Assembly (NCBI RefSeq): GCF_033473495.1 | Contig: NC_088939.1 | Span: 1,798,001-1,862,000 of the forward strand | Source: Cercospora beticola | Taxonomy: Eukaryota; Ascomycota; Dothideomycetes; Mycosphaerellales; Mycosphaerellaceae | Direction: 5' to 3' | Length of the DNA: 64,000 nt | In this document: piece after piece, positions 57,901 to 64,000 of the stretch | Layout: each line of letters opens with the position of its first letter | Position numbering within the stretch: position 1 is the first letter of the stretch | Made by a program: the position numbers and the translations under genes | The notes under the pieces: generated by a model | Database searches by the model: none | Told to the model about the DNA's origin: nothing | Seen by the model: only the letters and a program-made list of their open reading frames with translations

Positions 57901-60900
57901 AGACGCTCTTGCTGGTCGAACCTGCAGAGCAAGCGGATGACTCTACGCCTGTCTTCGTCTCGGAGGCGTACGAGGAGGACTTAGATACAGCAGTCTTCAA
58001 CTCCTATGGACTGCTGATCCATTGCTATCTGGACGCTGAGAACGGAGCACGAGTCACACTAAGCTTCGACTCCGCAATGTTGCCTGTCAAGCAAGCCGAG
58101 CGGATGGGCGGCCAGCTTGAACACATTGTCCATCAATTGTGTGCTCCCGAGAATCATGAAGCGAGCGTTACTTCGTTGCGTATCGCTAGCCCACAAGACC
58201 TTCAAGACATTTGGTCCTGGAACAGTTCCGTTCCGGTGACAGATATGGCAGAAGCCGAGACCGTGCATCAGTTGATCCAGCTGACTGTCGAGCGTCAGCC
58301 CGAATCACCAGCAATGGAAAGCTGGGACGGCAGACTTACTTATGCTCAACTGGACGAGCTATCGACAACGTGGGCACATTACATTGCTAAGACATATAAT
58401 GTGGGCCCAGAGGTGATTGTCCCACTGTGCTTGGAAAAGGGCATCTGGATGACCGTGGCAGCTCTATCGGTAATGAAGGCTGGCGGCGTCTGCTGTGCGC
58501 TCGACATCAGCCAGCCATTGGACAGACTTACTACCATTGTCGGTCAAGTTGCAGCGCCACTGGTCTTGGCGTCTGCAGGTACAGCAGAGCTTGCTCGTTC
58601 CATCGCAGGCGACGGTGGTACCGTGCTAAGCGTCGACGATGAGCCGACGACTACAATCTCCAAGCCGGCGGAACGGCGTGAACAGTTGGAGACTCTGCCT
58701 CAGGCCCGGTCGTCGAATGCTCTATACGTCTCATTCACAAGTGGTAGCACTGGCCTGCCAAAGGGAGTGGTCATCGAACATGGCAATTTCATCCATGCAA
58801 TAGCACACCAGCGAGCATTCCTCGGAATCAGCGAAACTTCACGCATACTGGATTTCGCTTCGCCAGCATTCGATGTCTTTTGGGAGAACTTGCTCATGGC
58901 TCTCACTGCTGGCGCATGTCTATGTACGCCTTCTGCCAAGCAACGAATGGACGACCTGGCAAATTTCTCGAAGCAAAATCGTGTCAACTATGCCGAAATC
59001 ACACCTGCTCACGTACGAGCAGTGGATTTCTCACATGTGTCGACAATCAACCTGAGCGGTGAGGCTCTGAATTATGCAGATATTGAGTACCTCGAGAACT
59101 CTTCCGCACGCATCATTGACTCATATGGTCCGGCCGAGTGCACTGTGACAGCAACAGCAACCGAATTGACTCGTCCTTTCGCCAGGAGAAGTGGAAAGCC
59201 AGGTCTTGGCGTAGGACTCGGCTGTGCGACATGGGTGGTCAGTGTTGATAAGCCCAGTCAGCTCGCACCTGTAGGCGCTGTGGGAGAGCTATACATCGAA
59301 GGTGCCCTCGTGGGACGTGGCTATCTCAACGATCATGCGAAGACAGCGGCAAGTTTCATCAACGATCCAGAATGGCTGATCGATGGCACCAGATATCGCC
59401 AAGGCCGGCAAGGTCGACTTTATCGTACTGGCGACTTGGTGCAGTATTCTTCCGATGGATCTCTAAACTATGTCGGGAGGAGAGACGATATGGTCAAGAT
59501 TCGTGGCCAACGTGTCGAGCTCGGTGACATCGAACGAAACATTCAACGAGTTGTCCGCGACTACCAGAATGACTCTACAGCATCCATAGATGTCATTGCT
59601 GAAGTGGCGCAGAAAGCATTGATAGCATTTGTCGTGCGACCATCGAAGGCGACCATGGAGCTTGTGGAAAGTAATACTCTGGCCACACTGCTCGCGGAAC
59701 ACATTCCAGAATTTATGATCCCTGTAGCCTTCTTTGCTCTGGACGAAGTACCGTTATCGCCAAGTGGAAAGATCAATCGACGTATGCTCCGCGCACAAGC
59801 TGAAGCTCGTATGGGCGACAGCTTGGCAAAGAACAATGTGCACAACACTGTGATCGAGCCAACCTCTGAGCTCGAGAGAGGTCTTCGAGACGTCTGGGCT
59901 GAGGTGCTGCAGTGGAAAGCCGACACTGTATCGACCGACGCCGCCTTCACGACGCTAGGCGGTGACTCCATTACTGCAATGCAAGTTGTTTCGAGAGCGC
60001 GGTCAAGAGGGCTAGAGGTATCTGTCGTGGATCTGCTTAGGCTCAAAACAATCCAGAACGTCGTCAAGTCTGGCAAGGCAACTCATGCGGTCCAGAAGAA
60101 AGCATCCGCTGGTACTAAGAAAGACCGTGCTGTATGGAGACCGACGATGCAGCAAAAACGGTCTCTGGCCACGTTAGGGCTCACGGCTCAGGACGTTTCT
60201 GATGTCTACAAATGCACACCAATGCAAGAAGGACTGCTGTTTAGCAAGAAGACAGGTGCTGCGAGTTACCTCACGCACTCAGTCTGGGAATGCAAACCCA
60301 GAGCGGCGGATCGTATATCGATCTCCAAACTCGAACGTGCGTGGCAAACCGTTCTCGTGCATCACTCCATATTCGCGACAGTATTTCTGGATGATGAACA
60401 GAGTGGAGGGTTCTTACAAGCCGTCCGACGGTTCTCAAATTTCTCAGAGCAAGTCCAAGTAGTGGAGACTGGGGATATGCCGCCTGCACAGTGGCTAGCG
60501 CATCACTTTGCAAGACCTACATTCCAGCTTGCTCAGCCAGAAGTTTTTGTATCGATTGCCACAAGTAAGACTGGGGAGTGTGCCTGTCGTCTAGACACAA
60601 ATCATGCTCTGATAGATGCTGCTTCAGTCGGCGTCCTCTTGGACCAACTCGACACAGCCTATCGTGGAAGTCGACTGCCTCCATCGCCGCTATTCCGCGA
60701 CGTGATCGAATACATCGAAGCAACAAAGGCAGAGAATCGGATCCAATATTGGAGCAACTACTTGGCCGATGTGAAGCCTTGCCACTTCCCTACCGAAAGT
60801 GCTGGTGGCTCATTGGACAACGCCAAGACACATACCGTGGATGTTCTCCATGGCGGTGAGACGGCCATCTATGATTTCTGCCGCGCCAGAGGTGTCACGA

Positions 60901-63900
60901 GAGCGGCCTTCATACAGGTTGTTTGGGCACTCGTATTAACGTGCTACACTCGCAGTGATGAGGCCTGCTTTGGCTTTCTTGCGTCCGGACGAGACATGCC
61001 TGTAGATCATGTCGATCAAGCTGTAGGTCCTTTGATCAATATGCTCACCAGCCGTGTGTCTCTCGAAACCGACAAGAGTGTAGAACATTTGATTCAATCG
61101 ATCAGTGAAGACACGATCAGCCACCTGGAGCATCAGCACGTGTCGTTGGCAGAGATACAACGAAGCGTCGGTAAAGGAAGCTTGTTCAATTCATCTGTCA
61201 CAGTGTACGACGCGGGATCATCTACCAGCGCACCAAAACACAACGGCGATGCAGCAATTCATCCTAGTGGGGTCCAGTTCCAAGAGTGTGATGCTTCGGA
61301 CGAGCAAGAATTCGACTTCGGCCTTGCAATGGAGCTTCGCGGCTCTTCGACTATCATCAGCTTTGCTTTCAGAGAGAACAGTTTCAGCATGCGATCCGCG
61401 TCACATGTTGTCGCAAAACTGTGCGAAGCGATACATTTTGTTCTTGACGACCACCAAGGGTCGAATGTATCCATTCGTCAGAATTTCTTCCAGTACGCAA
61501 CAGGTGTCTCACAGGAGAGGCTAGACACCTTCTGGCAAGACCAGCATGGAGACACCGAAGCCCCAACATTTCCAGTACTGCCATCGCCCAACTATAAGCC
61601 ATTACTCGACGAAGAATGTGCCATGAAGATCGTTCTACCGCTGGCCAGGCGAGAGCATTTACCAAGCGTCTACATGCATGCAGCCTGGGCTCTACTTCAA
61701 GCAAAGTACACCGGCTCAGACCAAGCACTGTTCGGCGTGTTACAAGAGGATGAAGGCCATTTTTCGCATACTCCTGCGACATCACATCGAGCTGCTCTAC
61801 CACTGCAAGTGACTTTATCTTCAGACAAAACATCAGTGGAAGACCTTTTGGAGCAAGTCCACAGAAATACAGCTTTGATACGTGAGAGCAACACTCTGGA
61901 CCCATTGTATCTCCGAAACCTTGTTCCTGTTAGCGATGACGCTCTCCGATTGCGGACTCTTGTCGTCTGCAAGTCTCCGCGCGAAAGTCAGCTGAAAAGC
62001 AATGGAGTCATGAGCAATGGAACCTTGATCAATGGAGCTCTGAGCAATGGGACCTTAAGCAACGGCCATGGCATGAACGGCGACAGCCGTGTCGCAGTCA
62101 CAAACGGCACGTCTACCCCAAAACAAAATGGCTCTTCCGGAACACATCACGAGGAGACAACTGCAGCAGCTCTCGTGTTAGAATTCGAGGCCAGCTCTTC
62201 GTCCACAGTTGAGATCAAGTCATATTTTGACTCGTCTGTGCTGAGTGTCGAGATCATGGAGCGCATGTTGCACCAGCTGAAACACATCATGGGTCTATTG
62301 ACAGACTCGAAGCTCGCGAGCACCGACCTCCGCGATCTTGATGTGATCAGTGTTCCGGACCTACGAGATATATGGCAGTGGAATTCTGACATCCCAGAGC
62401 CAATAATGACGCCTGTTCATGAGATCTTCCAGCGAACAGTTGAACTTCAACCGGATGCCGATGCGGTAGCAGCATGGGATGGGCAGTTCAAGTATCGAGA
62501 GCTCGACGAGATCTCAACTCACTTGGCACGATATCTTGTCGCCCGTGGTGTCGGGTCAAGCATTACTGCTGTTCCACTGCTTTTTGAGAAGAGTAGGTGG
62601 ATGCCGGTGGCTATGCTTGCAGTGAGCAAAGCTGGCGCTGCGGCTGTCACAATGGATATCTCCCAGCCTGTGCAGCGTCTGGCTACTATTGCAGCCCAGG
62701 TCAATGTGCGCATTATACTCTGCTCTGTATCGGCAACTGAAATCGCTGCACAAGTTCTGGGGCCAGACGCTCTGAGATCGTTGGAAGATACCGTTATTCC
62801 TATTGACGCGACACGGATTTTGAACATGAAGATCGATTCAACGCCTGCCAGCCTCCCTCGCGTCAATCCGGCAAGCACAATTTTCATTCAATTCACCAGT
62901 GGTAGCACTGGGATTCCTAAGGGATGTTGTATCTCGCACGCGAACCTTGCCACTGGCATAGAATACCAGTACCGAGCCAGATTAGAGTACGGGCCGACGA
63001 CTCGGGTGCTCGACTTCGCATCATATGCATTCGATGTTTGCTGGCTGACGAACATGGGAGTGTTGTGCACAGGAGGCGTCGTCTGCGTGCCTTCAGAGTT
63101 CCAGCGAAAGAATGACATTGCAGGATTTATGAGAGATATGCGCGTGAATAGCGCAACTTTCACGCCCACGATGGCAGACACAATCAGAGATCACGATGTG
63201 CTCAGAAGCTTGAAGTACATCAAATTGGGCGGCGAATTCGTACCCGAAGCACTTGTTCAGCGGCTACAGAAATACACGAGGGTCTGGATCGCCTATGGGC
63301 CCAGTGAGTGTACAGTTGGTGTGGCATTTGCGAAGAGGGAAGAGGGTGATCAAGGCATTGGTCGCGGAGTGGCAGCAGGCACTTTCGTTGTCGACCCGGT
63401 CACTGGAAAGCTTTCACCGGTTGGCGCAGTCGGCGAGTTATGGGTCTCCGGTCCGCTAGTCACCAAAGGGTATCTCAATGACCCTATCAAGACATCAGAG
63501 AGCTTCATCGAAAACCCATCGTGGTACGTGAGGGCCGGACATCAAGGACGCCTGTATAAGACAGGAGATCTTGTCAAGTACAACCCGGACGGATCGATCC
63601 AATTCGTGGAACGCATTGACACACAAGTGAAGCACCGTGGCCAGCGAATGGAGCTGGACGAAGTTCGATTCCACGTGCTTCAGCAGCTCGTCTACGAGTC
63701 CCAGGAAGATCTGGAGAAAGTGCAAGTGGTAGCCGAGATGATCACTCCCAAAGATCGTCAAAGGCCTAGTCTAGTGGCTTTCATCGTCCCACGAAATGCA
63801 CGTACGTTGAGTGAAGAGGAACTACGAGGTTCAGTGGTGCGTATGACAGAATCTATTGCAACCCGAATGAACGCAAGTGTGCCATCTTACATGGTGCCTG

Positions 63901-64000
63901 TCGGCTTCATCCCGCTCTCAGACCTGCCCACGACAGCTACTGCAAAAATTGACAGACTGTCACTACAAGCTATTGGAAGCGAGTTGCTATTTGAGCAACT
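54903..64000 (+). CDS. Multimodular non-ribosomal peptide synthetase, 3' end beyond window
   Basis: One uninterrupted frame of 3,032 codons runs to the window end. Order by motif: A1 with FTSGSTGRPK at 180-189; T1 with LGGDS (Ser 604); C1 with the intact active site HHALFDG at 803-809; A2 with FTSGSTGLPK from 1278; T2 with LGGDS (Ser 1689); C2 with NHALIDA at 1900-1906, where the first His is Asn; then the C-terminal half of another C domain (~2215-2340 and ~2400-2470, containing AAWALLQAKYTGSDQALFG) without any active-site half; A3 with FTSGSTGIPK from 2664, complete up to its final Lys motif AKIDRLSL. The protein starts with an A domain, so A1-T1 is a loading module. The phrase D-L-x-x-I-W-x-W-N marks the start of each A unit. 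Hand-read specificity codes are DMYNEITSLK (A1), DVEENSSVTK (A2) and DVLTKGAVGK (A3); I do not assign substrates. All three A domains keep their core residues. Confidence 0.96.
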   Translation, partial: MGTISDRDLKQIWQWNATVPETLKGVVHDLILEVARRQPNAPAIEAWDGSITYGELDRYSQRWATHLRSLGVGPEVHISLLSEKSKWVSVAMLGVMRSGGVTVVMDITQPDERLGLMMDQVRPHVVLASDDAWSTAEKLATNAIICSIDGDRLDRELHATGQDNSQKTTATGENALWVSFTSGSTGRPKAVVVEHRSLYTELHIQAEPTAMSTSSRVFDYAGYSWDMTWYNVLFCWHAGGCLCVPSEEDRRQDPSAAIKRFRANFANITPTVADLLDDEALHMLKGFETIGERASPKLLSRIHPSQRYRNTYGASECGSLQTAALNPATPDNIGYGSGVVTWLVNEDEDGQFILAPIGESGEIWLEGPLVSRGYLRDETQTAKAFVEDPPFLLAGDGGKIPGRRGRLYRMGDLAKYAPDGSLRIQGRRDWQVKLRGQRVELGEVEHHVRAVLSQACGEEGLHVAAMVATPKGHEIPTLIVYVVLPGAANLDDTELRLELSKATEGVDDKLRTRIPAYMVPKGYIPLHQLPLTYTGKRNRAVLTQKITELTLREIAAFWSSDRTSRRSPASKTEILLHSLIADILDLGTDEIAAEDDFLRLGGDSVLAVRLTAAARKRGTAISVAEVFAHSRICDLAEYIDQRNAREGPATVSKPTEPVAPFSLLQLLDREGACEEAARQCELNVDAIEDIFPCTALQAGLMALTAQRAEDYIGRQTYQLRADIDVARFKQAWELVFAALPILRTRIIDLRGEGLVQVIVKESSATAWDLRTTTTIPSMGLGSPLASFCILKDQKGTNFQWTMHHALFDGISLPLMLARLRYAYEHLDAGPSPPEFQAFVRRVQQISREEAKYAWQKHLSGLEAHVYPPLPFPSYQPRADHEVVHRMQGIPWPAGSGFTAATVIRTALHLLLAEYTGSADVVYGVTTSGRAVPVDGVESMIAPTLATAPTRAVVDFEHGEQVRRLLTRVQHDSLALAEAEQLGLQNIRLVSDDAQRACDFQTLLLVEPAEQADDSTPVFVSEAYEEDLDTAVFNSYGLLIHCYLDAENGARVTLSFDSAMLPVKQAERMGGQLEHIVHQLCAPENHEASVTSLRIASPQDLQDIWSWNSSVPVTDMAEAETVHQLIQLTVERQPESPAMESWDGRLTYAQLDELSTTWAHYIAKTYNVGPEVIVPLCLEKGIWMTVAALSVMKAGGVCCALDISQPLDRLTTIVGQVAAPLVLASAGTAELARSIAGDGGTVLSVDDEPTTTISKPAERREQLETLPQARSSNALYVSFTSGSTGLPKGVVIEHGNFIHAIAHQRAFLGISETSRILDFASPAFDVFWENLLMALTAGACLCTPSAKQRMDDLANFSKQNRVNYAEITPAHVRAVDFSHVSTINLSGEALNYADIEYLENSSARIIDSYGPAECTVTATATELTRPFARRSGKPGLGVGLGCATWVVSVDKPSQLAPVGAVGELYIEGALVGRGYLNDHAKTAASFINDPEWLIDGTRYRQGRQGRLYRTGDLVQYSSDGSLNYVGRRDDMVKIRGQRVELGDIERNIQRVVRDYQNDSTASIDVIAEVAQKALIAFVVRPSKATMELVESNTLATLLAEHIPEFMIPVAFFALDEVPLSPSGKINRRMLRAQAEARMGDSLAKNNVHNTVIEPTSELERGLRDVWAEVLQWKADTVSTDAAFTTLGGDSITAMQVVSRARSRGLEVSVVDLLRLKTIQNVVKSGKATHAVQKKASAGTKKDRAVWRPTMQQKRSLATLGLTAQDVSDVYKCTPMQEGLLFSKKTGAASYLTHSVWECKPRAADRISISKLERAWQTVLVHHSIFATVFLDDEQSGGFLQAVRRFSNFSEQVQVVETGDMPPAQWLAHHFARPTFQLAQPEVFVSIATSKTGECACRLDTNHALIDAASVGVLLDQLDTAYRGSRLPPSPLFRDVIEYIEATKAENRIQYWSNYLADVKPCHFPTESAGGSLDNAKTHTVDVLHGGETAIYDFCRARGVTRAAFIQVVWALVLTCYTRSDEACFGFLASGRDMPVDHVDQAVGPLINMLTSRVSLETDKSVEHLIQSISEDTISHLEHQHVSLAEIQRSVGKGSLFNSSVTVYDAGSSTSAPKHNGDAAIHPSGVQFQECDASDEQEFDFGLAMELRGSSTIISFAFRENSFSMRSASHVVAKLCEAIHFVLDDHQGSNVSIRQNFFQYATGVSQERLDTFWQDQHGDTEAPTFPVLPSPNYKPLLDEECAMKIVLPLARREHLPSVYMHAAWALLQAKYTGSDQALFGVLQEDEGHFSHTPATSHRAALPLQVTLSSDKTSVEDLLEQVHRNTALIRESNTLDPLYLRNLVPVSDDALRLRTLVVCKSPRESQLKSNGVMSNGTLINGALSNGTLSNGHGMNGDSRVAVTNGTSTPKQNGSSGTHHEETTAAALVLEFEASSSSTVEIKSYFDSSVLSVEIMERMLHQLKHIMGLLTDSKLASTDLRDLDVISVPDLRDIWQWNSDIPEPIMTPVHEIFQRTVELQPDADAVAAWDGQFKYRELDEISTHLARYLVARGVGSSITAVPLLFEKSRWMPVAMLAVSKAGAAAVTMDISQPVQRLATIAAQVNVRIILCSVSATEIAAQVLGPDALRSLEDTVIPIDATRILNMKIDSTPASLPRVNPASTIFIQFTSGSTGIPKGCCISHANLATGIEYQYRARLEYGPTTRVLDFASYAFDVCWLTNMGVLCTGGVVCVPSEFQRKNDIAGFMRDMRVNSATFTPTMADTIRDHDVLRSLKYIKLGGEFVPEALVQRLQKYTRVWIAYGPSECTVGVAFAKREEGDQGIGRGVAAGTFVVDPVTGKLSPVGAVGELWVSGPLVTKGYLNDPIKTSESFIENPSWYVRAGHQGRLYKTGDLVKYNPDGSIQFVERIDTQVKHRGQRMELDEVRFHVLQQLVYESQEDLEKVQVVAEMITPKDRQRPSLVAFIVPRNARTLSEEELRGSVVRMTESIATRMNASVPSYMVPVGFIPLSDLPTTATAKIDRLSLQAIGSELLFEQ
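61998..62085 (+). repeat. Degenerate Ser-Asn-Gly repeat inside the half C domain
   Basis: The NRPS frame here encodes five or six units of the form (S/I/M)-N-G separated by two to four residues, from about residue 2366 to 2394. At DNA level the unit is AGCAATGGN with drift. It lies in a Ser/Asn/Gly-rich linker that splits the truncated condensation domain. Confidence 0.8.

Noticed and set aside
54903..64000. Identity as a ferrichrome-type siderophore synthetase
   Set aside because: Those enzymes end in T-C repeats and carry a hydroxamate-type gene nearby; no ornithine monooxygenase or such repeats are visible here, and the order A-T-C-A-T-C-half C-A does not match.
1..64000. One cluster joining the left A-T-R enzyme and the right NRPS
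   Set aside because: They are separated by ~52 kb of mainly housekeeping genes (MET5, UPF3, uS12m, DBP10).
1..64000. tRNA, rRNA, CRISPR or complete transposons
   Set aside because: No A/B-box pair with a foldable tRNA, no rRNA-like block, no spaced direct repeats and no transposase or reverse-transcriptase motif were seen. Short tRNAs could still be missed by eye.

Overview
The window reads as nuclear DNA of a filamentous ascomycete (Pezizomycotina), most likely a Dothideomycete. The grounds are short GT-AG introns (most of those placed are 50-117 bp), C/T-rich leaders, genes on both strands without operons, and the gene set: fungal fused sulfite reductase, UPF3, DBP10, mitochondrial uS12, an A-T-R NRPS-like enzyme and a large fungal NRPS. 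The class is inferred from general gene style, not from a marker gene. Gene models were built by hand by joining open frames across splice signals, so exon ends are predictions.

Left part (1-22 kb): a truncated adenylating reductase (A-T-R, minus strand) runs off the left edge. Then come a gene-poor stretch with one interrupted mini-ORF, a secreted cysteine-rich protein with knot-like repeats, sulfite reductase beta subunit (MET5), a MaoC-type hydratase, an unrecognised nuclear-looking protein, a secreted protein with weak Hsp70-like character, the nonsense-mediated decay factor UPF3, and an F-box protein.

Middle part (23-45 kb): a 1,714-residue WD40/solenoid protein and a small conserved-looking basic protein. 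A roughly 5.3-kb stretch without a confident gene follows, holding coding-like fragments that I could not assemble. Next are a small secreted cysteine-rich candidate whose N terminus does not join in frame, then mitochondrial ribosomal protein uS12 and the RNA helicase DBP10 divergent from a 239-bp promoter, a MATE transporter and FAD synthase.

Right part (45-64 kb): probably a secondary-metabolite cluster. It holds a membrane acyltransferase-3 protein divergent from an aldehyde dehydrogenase, a full-size ABC (B-type) exporter tail-to-tail with the dehydrogenase (37 bp apart), and, divergent from the exporter across 1.46 kb, a giant intronless NRPS. The NRPS is open from 54903 to the window end (3,032 codons seen) with order A-T-C-A-T-C-[half C]-A. 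The shared exporter/NRPS promoter contains a perfect 10-bp-arm palindrome that could be a cluster regulator site. The working idea is that the NRPS makes a peptide from at least three amino or hydroxy acids, the dehydrogenase and acyltransferase supply or tailor building blocks, and the ABC protein exports the product. The product is not predictable from this window.
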